Part shown: in pieces, positions 1 to 6,897 of the stretch
Layout of the letters: each line of letters begins with the position of its first letter
How positions within the stretch are numbered: position 1 is the first letter of the stretch
Assembly: GCA_002348725.1 (NCBI GenBank)
Contig: DEAO01000044.1
Span: 2,083-23,178, forward strand
DNA length: 21,096 nt
Direction of reading: 5' to 3'
From: Fidelibacterota bacterium UBA2980
GTDB taxonomy: Bacteria > Fidelibacterota > Marinisomatia > Marinisomatales > Marinisomataceae
Translations under genes and position numbers: made by a program
Notes under the pieces: model-generated
Told to the model about the DNA's origin: nothing
The model's database searches: none
The model's input: the letters and a program-made list of their open reading frames with translations, nothing else

Positions 1-207
1 AATAAAAAAAAATATGACAACTATGATGGTTCAGAAAGCCATTCTCGTGATTACTACCTAAGAAAAAGAAATCGCTTTGCATGGATAGCCGTAGGTTTGT
101 ATTTTTACGGAATGTTAGATGCAGTTGTTGAGGCTCATCTAGATAATTTTGATAAGGTTGTAGAGGAAAATGATCCACTGCAAGGACTAGAGGGAAATAG
201 TGACTAA
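1..207 (+). CDS. C-terminal end of a DUF5683-type protein (partial)
   Basis: Only the last 68 codons are present; the reading frame is open from base 1 and stops at TAA 205-207. The visible part has a basic stretch (YLRKRNRFAW), a short hydrophobic helix (IAVGLYFYGMLDAVVEAHL) and an acidic tail containing LDNFD. This matches the pattern I know from the end of DUF5683 proteins of Bacteroidetes and relatives: Arg/Asn-rich, then a membrane helix, then 'xxDAxVDAHL..FD'. Those proteins are usually exported membrane proteins of unknown function. The stop overlaps the GTG start of the downstream transporter by 8 nt, so the two are probably cotranscribed. The family assignment rests on a short segment and is moderate. 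Confidence 0.55.
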   Translation, partial: NKKKYDNYDGSESHSRDYYLRKRNRFAWIAVGLYFYGMLDAVVEAHLDNFDKVVEENDPLQGLEGNSD

Positions 208-1591
208 AAGAGAACAATGGAGTTCAAAAACAGGTTTTATCTTAGCTGCTGCTGGGTCAGCAGTTGGATTAGGTAATATTTGGAAGTTTCCTTATATCGC
301 TGGTGAGAATGGCGGAGCTGCTTTTTTATTTATATATCTTATCTGTATCTTAGCAATTGGATTACCAATACTAAATGTCGAAATATTACTAGGAAGAGAA
401 ACACAAAAAAACCCTGTTGGTGCATTTAAAGCAATTCATGGTGACAATTCAAATTGGAAGTATGTTGGCGCATTAGGAGTTTTTGCTAGTTTTACTATTC
501 TTTCTTTTTATAGTATTGTTGGAGGTTGGTCTGTTGCTTATACGATTGAAGCGCTTAAAGGTACTTTTGCTTCATTCCCTAATCCTGAAGTTGCAGGAGA
601 ATTTTTTAATTTAAAAAACAGCAATCCTTATTGGGTATTAGGATATCATACTATCTTTTTTCTATCTATTATTGGAATTATACTTTCTGGTGTTAAGGGA
701 GGTTTAGAAAAAGCTAGCAAGTTTCTTATGCCAGTACTTTTATTGATCCTTTTCGCATTGGTTGTTAATGGCTTAATGTTGCCTGATTCAGATAAAGGCA
801 TGGAATTTTTATTTAGTCCTGATTGGTCCAAAATTAATCCTAGCACCTTTTTGTTAGCTCTTGGTCATGCATTTTTCACGCTAAGTTTAGGTATGGGTGC
901 AATGATGACTTATGGAAGTTATTTATCGGATAATGATGATATCGTTAATGCATCCTATATGGTTGCATTCCTTGATACAGTTATTGCTATATTGGCTGGT
1001 GTAGCTATTTTTACTGTTGTGTTCTCATCAGGTTATGATCCTACAGCTGGTCCTGGTTTAGTCTTCCATGTGTTACCTCCATTGCTTGCTCAGTTACCTG
1101 GAGGGTATATCTTTGCATTTTTATTCTTTTTGTTGTTAACAATTGCGGCGGTGACTTCTGGAATTTCAATTTTAGAAGTTAGTGTTTCTTACCTAGTTGA
1201 CGAATTAAAATTTTCAAGAAAAAAAGCAACTATGATTATGGGTGCTTTGGTTTATCTTGCTGCTATTCCATGTGCTTTATCTTTTAATTTGCTTTCAGAT
1301 GCAACAATCCCAATACAAGGTAAAGCATTTACATTTTTTGATGTAGCGGACTTCCTTGCTTCTAACATATTGTTACCATTAGGCGGATTTTTCATTGCTA
1401 TTTTTGCAGGGTATGTCTGGAGTATTGACAGTACTGTGAAAGCCCTTTTAAAGGGAAATTCTGAATCTTTATATTTTGGGAATTCAATTCTTAATTCTTC
1501 GACCTCAAAAACAATTTTTGGTTTATTAATTAAATATTTAAGCCCCGTGTTAATTTTCCTTGTATTTCTGTATCAATTTGGATGGATTTAA
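200..1591 (+). CDS. Sodium-dependent neurotransmitter:sodium symporter (NSS/SNF) family transporter
   Basis: Likely an inner-membrane Na+-coupled uptake carrier for an amino acid or similar small amine. The N-terminus carries the NSS signature: a short basic lead, then the unwound first membrane helix with AVGLGNIWKFPY, followed by GENGGAAF. The rest is a run of hydrophobic segments consistent with 11-12 membrane helices over 463 residues, near the usual 440-520 for bacterial members. The start is GTG at 200, chosen because an AGAGGG Shine-Dalgarno-like run lies just upstream (about 190-195) and because the signature begins about 12 residues in. It overlaps the preceding gene by 8 nt (GTGACTAA). 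The substrate cannot be read from the sequence. The family call is secure. Confidence 0.93.
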   Translation: MTKREQWSSKTGFILAAAGSAVGLGNIWKFPYIAGENGGAAFLFIYLICILAIGLPILNVEILLGRETQKNPVGAFKAIHGDNSNWKYVGALGVFASFTILSFYSIVGGWSVAYTIEALKGTFASFPNPEVAGEFFNLKNSNPYWVLGYHTIFFLSIIGIILSGVKGGLEKASKFLMPVLLLILFALVVNGLMLPDSDKGMEFLFSPDWSKINPSTFLLALGHAFFTLSLGMGAMMTYGSYLSDNDDIVNASYMVAFLDTVIAILAGVAIFTVVFSSGYDPTAGPGLVFHVLPPLLAQLPGGYIFAFLFFLLLTIAAVTSGISILEVSVSYLVDELKFSRKKATMIMGALVYLAAIPCALSFNLLSDATIPIQGKAFTFFDVADFLASNILLPLGGFFIAIFAGYVWSIDSTVKALLKGNSESLYFGNSILNSSTSKTIFGLLIKYLSPVLIFLVFLYQFGWI

Positions 1592-1596
1592 ATTAA

Positions 1597-2349
1597 ATGT
1601 TTAGAAGATTCTTCCCAGTTGAATCAAATCAATACAAATCGCTTCGTAACTTATTTCACAAAATTGATACTGATTCATTAAATCGCTTTGAAATATTTTT
1701 CCCAATGTGGATAATGTTTGCTTTTCAGCATTATTTAGTTAAATCATATGATAGTCTAAATATGGGAATTGATATAAATAAATATTATTTATTCTCAATG
1801 ATTACAGAAGATCTTATTGGTGTTATGAATATTTTACTCCATTCATTGTTATTCCTATGGTTAATGAAAAAGTTTGAATCTTTTGGTCCATTTCGAATAG
1901 TAAAAATGGATTCACAAACTAATTTTCTACTATTTTTATCATTATATGCTTTTATTGACATAATAATTTTCGGAAAAGCGATGGTAGGGTTAGCTCTATT
2001 AATGATTGTCCTGTATCTTTTATATCGATCAGATAGTTTTCAGATAAAAATTGGATCCATTATTTTAACCATTATTGCTATGATTTTTTCTATCAATCAA
2101 AATGAGCCAATTGTTTCAACTGCTGCAGCTGTTTATTTACCATTTTTATTTGTTGCATTAATAGGAAAATCAGATAGCTATCTTCATTATGCACAAAAAT
2201 ATTTACCATTAATTCTTTTTATATTTTTAACAACAAAAGAGCTATGGTTTGGTTTGATTGGAATAGGGTACTTTCTGTTTCTTAATTCTTATTACTATTT
2301 CACATCAGAATCCAGGTACAATTGGTTAAAATTTGATCATAATTATTAA
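1597..2349 (+). CDS. Multi-pass membrane protein of unknown function
   Basis: I do not recognise this 250-residue protein. After about 30 mostly polar residues it has some seven or eight hydrophobic segments, at roughly residues 33-48, 79-95, 112-127, 130-145, 153-169, 178-192, 205-219 and 220-237, with short loops and a polar, aromatic C-terminal tail ending in DHNY. No catalytic motif, cysteine pair or nucleotide-binding motif is visible. The ATG lies 5 nt after the transporter stop with no clear Shine-Dalgarno sequence, so it is probably read from the same message. The composition matches the neighbours, and the frame is open for 750 bp in a tightly packed region, so the gene is likely real. 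A role linked to the transporter would be guesswork. Confidence 0.75.
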   Translation: MFRRFFPVESNQYKSLRNLFHKIDTDSLNRFEIFFPMWIMFAFQHYLVKSYDSLNMGIDINKYYLFSMITEDLIGVMNILLHSLLFLWLMKKFESFGPFRIVKMDSQTNFLLFLSLYAFIDIIIFGKAMVGLALLMIVLYLLYRSDSFQIKIGSIILTIIAMIFSINQNEPIVSTAAAVYLPFLFVALIGKSDSYLHYAQKYLPLILFIFLTTKELWFGLIGIGYFLFLNSYYYFTSESRYNWLKFDHNY

Positions 2350-2404
2350 ACCACTGGATTTTCTTATCTTTTTTATTAAATTCCTCAATGGTTACCTTAA
2401 CTAA

Positions 2405-2425
2405 AGCTTTTTATTCTAAAAAGTT
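2405..2425 (+). repeat. Short AT-rich inverted repeat upstream of guaB
   Basis: Bases 2405-2413 can pair with 2417-2425 around a 3-nt TTC loop (nine pairs including one G-T). It lies in the largest gene-free gap of the window (2350-2463), about 40 bp before the guaB start. It is nearly all A/T and lacks a following T tract, so it is a poor terminator for the upstream gene. It could be a leader hairpin or chance. I see no purine riboswitch core or clear promoter in the rest of the gap. Confidence 0.25.
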
Positions 2426-2463
2426 ATTATTAACTATCCCACTTTTTGCGTTCGGAGTTATCT

Positions 2464-3930
2464 ATGGCTAAAAATGTTATTAAGAAAGCATTAACATTTG
2501 ACGATGTATTATTAGTTCCTCAAAAATCATCAGTGCTTCCAAAAGAAGTTAATTGTTCTACAAAACTAACAAAGAATATTACTCTTAATATTCCTTTAAT
2601 GAGTGCGGCAATGGATACTGTTACAGAATCAGAAATGGCTATTGCACTTGCTAGACAAGGAGGAATTGGAATAATACATAAAAATTTCAGTATTGAAAAA
2701 CAAGCTTTGATGATTGATAAGGTTAAACGTTATGAAAGTGGTATGATTACTAACCCAATTACACTTCAACAAAGCAGACCAATCAGAGAAGCAAGGCAAT
2801 TAATGGAACAATACTCAATTGGCGGATTGCCAGTTCTTTCAAAAAATAAATTGGTTGGTATAATTACTAAGAGAGATATCAGATTTGAGCAAGATTTAAA
2901 TGTTTTAGTAAAAGATAGAATGACTTCTAAAAATCTTATTACTGTTTCTCTTGGTACAAGCAACAAAGAAGCAAAAAAAATACTACAAAAACATAGAATT
3001 GAACGTTTATTAGTAGTTGATGACAAGAAAAATTTAGCAGGACTAATTACTGTAAAAGATTTGACAAAAAAAGAAGAATTTCCTCATTCATCAAAAGATA
3101 AAAAAGGAAGACTGCGTGTTGGCGCAGCAGTTAGTGTAAGAGAAGATTGGCAGGATAGAATATCTGCGCTCGTAAAAGTTGGAATTGACGTGATTGTTGT
3201 TGATACAGCTCATGGTCATTCCGTATATGTACTAGATTTGGTTAAAAAAATTAAAAAGAAATTTCCTAAAGTCGATATTATAGCTGGGAATGTTGCTACT
3301 GCAGAAGCGACAGTTGATCTTATTAAAGCAGGGGCTGACTGTGTAAAGGTTGGCATTGGTGCTGGTTCAAGTTGTACCACAAGAATTATATCCGGAGTGG
3401 GAGTTCCTCAATTATCTGCTGTCATAGATTGTGCTAAAGCTGCAAAAAAATACAAAATTCCAATCATTGCAGATGGAGGAATACGATATAGTGGAGACGT
3501 TGCTAAATCATTAGCTGCAGGTGCAAATGTTGTAATGTTGGGAGGATTATTAGCAGGAATGGATGAAAGTCCTGGAGAAACTATTGTTTATGAAGGAAGA
3601 AGATATAAGTCTTATCGAGGTATGGGTTCATTAGCTGCAATGAAAGAAGGTGGAGGAGATAGATATTTTCAGCAAGAAAAAGATGAGCTGAAACTCGTCC
3701 CAGAAGGAATTGAAGGAATGGTACCATTCAGAGGACCTGTTAGCAATTCATTATTCCAATTAATTGGTGGCTTGAAATCTTCTATGGGTTATTGCGGGGC
3801 AAAGAATTTGTCATCATTCCATAAAAATAGCCACTTTATTGAAATTTCATCTGCTGGAGTAAAAGAAAGTCATCCACATGAAGTTAGCATAGTAAAAGAA
3901 GCCCCAAATTATCAGGGTCACGATAAATAA
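2464..3930 (+). CDS. guaB: Inosine-5'-monophosphate dehydrogenase
   Basis: Oxidises IMP to XMP with NAD+, the committed step of GMP synthesis, in the cytosol as a tetramer. The N-terminus has the family opening (LTFDDVLLVPQKSSVLP). Two CBS domains occupy roughly residues 90-205, with ITKRDIRF and ITVKDLTK as their end motifs. The barrel resumes with VDTAHGHS. The catalytic cysteine is Cys304 in GSSCTTR. The flap region contains YRGMGSLAAM, and the Arg/Tyr catalytic segment is near EGMVPFRGPV. A TTG at 2446 is also in frame, but I chose ATG 2464: it has GGAG at 2454-2457 at good spacing and gives 488 residues, the usual length. The stop directly abuts the stop of rpsT on the other strand. Confidence 0.97.
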   Translation: MAKNVIKKALTFDDVLLVPQKSSVLPKEVNCSTKLTKNITLNIPLMSAAMDTVTESEMAIALARQGGIGIIHKNFSIEKQALMIDKVKRYESGMITNPITLQQSRPIREARQLMEQYSIGGLPVLSKNKLVGIITKRDIRFEQDLNVLVKDRMTSKNLITVSLGTSNKEAKKILQKHRIERLLVVDDKKNLAGLITVKDLTKKEEFPHSSKDKKGRLRVGAAVSVREDWQDRISALVKVGIDVIVVDTAHGHSVYVLDLVKKIKKKFPKVDIIAGNVATAEATVDLIKAGADCVKVGIGAGSSCTTRIISGVGVPQLSAVIDCAKAAKKYKIPIIADGGIRYSGDVAKSLAAGANVVMLGGLLAGMDESPGETIVYEGRRYKSYRGMGSLAAMKEGGGDRYFQQEKDELKLVPEGIEGMVPFRGPVSNSLFQLIGGLKSSMGYCGAKNLSSFHKNSHFIEISSAGVKESHPHEVSIVKEAPNYQGHDK

Positions 3931-3953
3931 TTATTTACTTAAGGAATTTAAGT
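3924..3953. repeat. Palindrome and weak hairpin at the guaB/rpsT tail-to-tail junction
   Basis: Bases 3924-3937 form a perfect 14-bp palindrome (TAAATAATTATTTA) centred exactly between the two stop codons, because both genes end in AAA TAA. Just beyond it, ACTTAA at 3937-3942 pairs with TTAAGT at 3948-3953 around a 5-nt loop, inside the last rpsT codons. With no intergenic base, any transcript end must lie inside the opposing gene. The stems are weak and AT-only, and no clean U tract follows the hairpin, so a bidirectional terminator is possible but not demonstrated. Confidence 0.3.
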
Positions 3954-4191
3954 GATTAGTAATCTTTGATTTTTGTCTAGCAGCATTATTCTTATGTATT
4001 AATTTTTTGCTTGCCATTTTGTCGATAAAAGATACAGCATCTCCATAAAGATTTTTTGCTTTCTCAGCATCTTTTTCAGATAGAACGCTTTTAATCAAGG
4101 TTCTCATTTTAGATTTATTCTGAGAGTTAATTTCTCTACGCTTTAAATCTTGTCTGTCTCGTTTTATTTGTTGTTTATGTCTATCTACCAT
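3931..4191 (-). CDS. rpsT: 30S ribosomal protein S20
   Basis: Primary 16S rRNA-binding protein of the small subunit. The 86-residue product is Lys/Arg-rich and helical throughout. It has the S20 pattern: a basic N-terminus (KRDRQDLKRRE), the helix with KMRTLIKSV, the central KNLYGDAVSFIDKMASKKLIHKNNAARQ, and a short Ser/Lys tail. The conserved 'hKNxAARxKSKI' block is the clearest diagnostic. A longer frame begins at 4218, but the nine extra residues do not look like S20 and would overlap a candidate promoter, so I use the ATG whose last base is 4191 (residue 10 of the longer frame). No strong Shine-Dalgarno is seen. It is the only minus-strand gene in the window. Confidence 0.93.
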   Translation of the reverse strand: MVDRHKQQIKRDRQDLKRREINSQNKSKMRTLIKSVLSEKDAEKAKNLYGDAVSFIDKMASKKLIHKNNAARQKSKITNHLNSLSK

Positions 4192-4202
4192 AAGTGCTTC
4201 GC

Positions 4203-4231
4203 AACTTATTCTTTTCAAAATTGGATGTCAA
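4203..4231 (-). promoter_or_regulatory. Candidate rpsT promoter
   Basis: Reading the minus strand, a perfect TTGACA (plus-strand 4226-4231) is followed after 17 nt by TAAGTT (plus-strand 4203-4208). The second box is weak against TATAAT and also only a partial match to the Bacteroidetes -7 element TAnnTTTG. The start of transcription would fall almost at the S20 start codon, giving a very short or absent leader; this also argues for the shorter S20 start. Confidence 0.4.
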
Positions 4232-4244
4232 TAAATTTCTAGTT

Positions 4245-4272
4245 TTGATTATTGTTTTAAAAATTGTAGAAC
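4245..4272 (+). promoter_or_regulatory. Candidate promoter for the meaB-tatC-waaA-pgsA run
   Basis: TTGATT at 4245-4250 and TAGAAC at 4267-4272 are separated by 16 nt, each matching four of six sigma-70 consensus bases. They lie in the short divergent gap between rpsT and meaB, which must contain the promoter for the downstream run if it has its own. In DNA this AT-rich such matches arise easily, so this is tentative. Confidence 0.28.
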
Positions 4273-4284
4273 TTAAATTAGTAG

Positions 4285-5178
4285 GTGACTTTGAACACTT
4301 TACAGAAAATATTAAAAAAAGCAAAAAAGAATGACTTTATATCAATCTCAGACTTAATGACCGGGATTGAAACTGGAAAGTTTTCGAGAGAAGAAGTCTC
4401 TCAACATGTTTTTAAGCATTCTAATTCTGCTGTAAAAATAGGTATTACAGGTCCTCCTGGTTCAGGTAAAAGTTCATTGATAAATATGTTGATTCCACAG
4501 TTAAGAAGTCAGGGTATATCTGTTGGGGTTATTGCAATTGATCCTTCGAGTCCAATTACAGGGGGATCATTTTTGGGAGACCGCGTAAGAATAAACAATG
4601 CAATTGATGATGAAGATGTTTTTGTTAGAAGTATGGGTTCTCGTGCTGAGTTAGGTGGGATTACAGAACTAGCAGAAGATTTTTCTGATATTCTTGCATT
4701 TACAGGTAAAGATATAGTATTTATTGAGACTGTTGGAATTGGCCAATCTGAATATAGCGTTTCAGAAATCACTGATCTAACTATGTTAGTATTTGTGCCA
4801 GAATCTGGAGACGAAATTCAATTATTGAAAGCAGGCATATTAGAATTGGCAGATATATTTATTATTAATAAATATGATAGAGATGATTCAAATCTTATGG
4901 TAAAATCAATAAATAATGTCATTTCATCAACAAAAAAAGATTCAGCTGATAAACAAATTTTTAAAACTAGCTGTAAAACAGGTGATGGAATTAAAGATCT
5001 TGGAAGTGCACTTGTTAAATCTCACAGTTCAATCGAAAAGAATGAAAGTGTCAAATCTCGTCGTAAAGAACGTTTTGCTAGAAGAGTAAGAAAAATGGTT
5101 GAGAATCGTATAATTGATGAGAAAAAAAGTGAAATAGAAAGTGAAATAGAAGAAATAATAAATAAAAAAAATGAATAA
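4285..5178 (+). CDS. meaB: MeaB/ArgK-type P-loop GTPase (methylmalonyl-CoA mutase chaperone family)
   Basis: G3E-type GTPase whose characterised members load and protect the B12 cofactor of methylmalonyl-CoA mutase. Motifs in order: Walker A GPPGSGKSS (residues 56-64), AIDPSSPITGGSFLGDRVR (switch region typical of this family), ETVGIGQSE (the G3 equivalent), and NKYD (residues 195-198) for guanine recognition. The C-terminus is charged and helical. At 297 residues it is a little shorter than the usual 310-340. The start is uncertain: GTG 4285 or TTG 4291 (AGGTG at 4283-4287 lies close before the latter). No mutase gene is in the window. The end overlaps tatC by 8 nt (ATGAATAA). Confidence 0.9.
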   Translation: MTLNTLQKILKKAKKNDFISISDLMTGIETGKFSREEVSQHVFKHSNSAVKIGITGPPGSGKSSLINMLIPQLRSQGISVGVIAIDPSSPITGGSFLGDRVRINNAIDDEDVFVRSMGSRAELGGITELAEDFSDILAFTGKDIVFIETVGIGQSEYSVSEITDLTMLVFVPESGDEIQLLKAGILELADIFIINKYDRDDSNLMVKSINNVISSTKKDSADKQIFKTSCKTGDGIKDLGSALVKSHSSIEKNESVKSRRKERFARRVRKMVENRIIDEKKSEIESEIEEIINKKNE

Positions 5179-5896
5179 TAATTCAGATATGGCTTTTATT
5201 GACCATCTTGAAGAGTTGAGATGGAGAATACTAAAATCGTTAGGTTCAATTTTAGTAATGGCTGTACTTACCTTTAATTTTGCAGACTATTTAGTTTATA
5301 TACTTACAGCTCCTGCTGACAATAGAGGAATAGGTTTGCAGACGCTTACTCCTCAGGGTATGTTCATATTAAAATGGAATCTTGCCATCATTGGAGGTTT
5401 TATATTATCTATTCCAGTCATTACTATACAAATATGGAAATTTGTTTCTCCTGGACTATATAATAGAGAAAGGAAAATCCTTCTTCCACTAATTCTAACG
5501 GTATTTTTGTGTTTTATCTTAGGTGCCATTTTTGCTTATATGGTGATTTTACCATTTTCATTGAACTTTTTTGCATCGATGGTCACTGACAATGTTCAGA
5601 ATAATTTTTCTATTAATTACTACTTTAGTTTTGTTTTAGCATTAATTATTGGTTCGGGCGTAATCTTTGAGATGCCAGTTGCATCATTTCTTTTTTCATC
5701 CATCGGAATTATCACACCTAGTTTTTTAAGAAGGTTTCGAAGAGAAGCAATAATGGTTACTGTAATATTGTCAGCAATTATTACACCGCCAGATCCTATT
5801 AGTTTAATAATTATGTCTATACCAATGGTTATATTGTATGAGATTAGCATTCTTGTTTCTTGGATATCAAATAGATTGTTTAATCAAGACGAGTAA
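5171..5896 (+). CDS. tatC: Sec-independent (twin-arginine) translocase subunit TatC
   Basis: Inner-membrane receptor for folded proteins carrying twin-arginine signal peptides. The N-terminal signature MAFIDHLEELRWRILKS is typical of TatC. It is followed by six hydrophobic helices with the expected first periplasmic loop (PQGMFILKWN), the loop QIWKFVSPGLYNRERK, and the conserved GVIFEMPVASF helix. Length (241) is normal. The first ATG (5171) adds a short polar NNNSD lead; ATG 5189 is an equally possible start, and neither has a clear Shine-Dalgarno. It overlaps meaB by 8 nt and the next gene by 1 nt, suggesting translational coupling. No tatA/B is visible here. Confidence 0.94.
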   Translation: MNNNSDMAFIDHLEELRWRILKSLGSILVMAVLTFNFADYLVYILTAPADNRGIGLQTLTPQGMFILKWNLAIIGGFILSIPVITIQIWKFVSPGLYNRERKILLPLILTVFLCFILGAIFAYMVILPFSLNFFASMVTDNVQNNFSINYYFSFVLALIIGSGVIFEMPVASFLFSSIGIITPSFLRRFRREAIMVTVILSAIITPPDPISLIIMSIPMVILYEISILVSWISNRLFNQDE

Positions 5897-6897
5897 TGAA
5901 AAAAATTCTTATTATACGAATGAGCTCCATTGGCGATATTGTTTTGTCAACATCATTTATTCAATCTGTTAAAGATAAATTTCCTAATTCTGAAATTGAT
6001 TTTCTTATTAAGTCTGAATTCGTTGATATTGTTAAAAATCATCCTCTGATTGATAACACCATTATTTTTGACAAAAGACTTGGTTTTAAAGAACTTATAA
6101 GACTTGGAAAAAGTCTTCGAAAAAATAACTATGATATCATATATGATATACATAGCGTTTTCAGAACAAGGGTTTTATCATTTTTATTAAGAAATCATTT
6201 ATTTAAACAAATTAAAAAACCTAGACTGAGAAGATTTATGCTTTTTTATGCTTATCAGAATTTTTTTGAAAAGAGTTTTAGTCACATTAAGATGTATCAT
6301 TCTTTGCTTGGAAAAAAAGATTCCTTCCCAAAAACAAAGCTATATTTGTCTGAAAAGGAAATAGAAGATACAAAGATTTATCTATCTGATAATAATATTG
6401 GAAATAATTTCATTACAATAGTTCCTGGAGCAGCATGGAGTCAAAAACAATGGTCTATTGATAACTATAACAATTTGATGACAAGATTAATTAAAGCATT
6501 TAATTCTAAAATTGTTATTCTAGGATCTACTAATGATGTTATATGCGATCAAATTATAAAGAGTGAAAATATTATTAATCTTAAAGATCGTACTACATTA
6601 AGAATGGCAATTGGTATATTAAAATTTTCCAAACATACTATAGGTAGTGATACAGGATTGCTTCATATATCTGAGGCAATGAATACGCCTGTTACAATGA
6701 TTCTTGGACCTACATCACAAGAAACAGGAGCTAGCGTTGTTCTTGAGAATTCTATTTTAATTGAAAATAAAGATTTGTGGTGCAGGCCTTGTTCTCAGAA
6801 TGGTAGTAGACCTTGTTATAGAAAAGAACAATATTGTATGTCTGAAATAGATAGCGAAAAAGTGTTTAATAGCATCAATAATTCGATAAAAATATGA
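5896..6897 (+). CDS. Glycosyltransferase family 9 (lipopolysaccharide heptosyltransferase-like)
   Basis: Predicted cytoplasmic GT-B enzyme that adds heptose or a related sugar to the LPS inner core. The start is ATG 5896, sharing one base with the tatC stop. The N-terminal Rossmann half opens with KKILIIRMSSIGDIVLSTSF, the family signature. The second half has VPGAAWSQKQW (residues 176-186) and GSDTGLLH (250-257), the latter in the donor-binding region, followed by ILGPTS. Near the C-terminus four cysteines occur as C-x2-C-x7-C-x6-C (Cys296, 299, 307, 314), an arrangement resembling the WaaF/WaaC tail. Length is 333 residues. It overlaps waaA by 4 nt (ATGA), consistent with a shared LPS-core function. 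The exact sugar cannot be assigned. Confidence 0.88.
   Translation: MKKILIIRMSSIGDIVLSTSFIQSVKDKFPNSEIDFLIKSEFVDIVKNHPLIDNTIIFDKRLGFKELIRLGKSLRKNNYDIIYDIHSVFRTRVLSFLLRNHLFKQIKKPRLRRFMLFYAYQNFFEKSFSHIKMYHSLLGKKDSFPKTKLYLSEKEIEDTKIYLSDNNIGNNFITIVPGAAWSQKQWSIDNYNNLMTRLIKAFNSKIVILGSTNDVICDQIIKSENIINLKDRTTLRMAIGILKFSKHTIGSDTGLLHISEAMNTPVTMILGPTSQETGASVVLENSILIENKDLWCRPCSQNGSRPCYRKEQYCMSEIDSEKVFNSINNSIKI

Noticed and set aside
2350..2463. Possible purine riboswitch or T-tract terminator upstream of guaB
   Set aside because: No purine-aptamer core or paired-loop arrangement is visible, and the only hairpin (2405-2425) is AT-only with no following T run.
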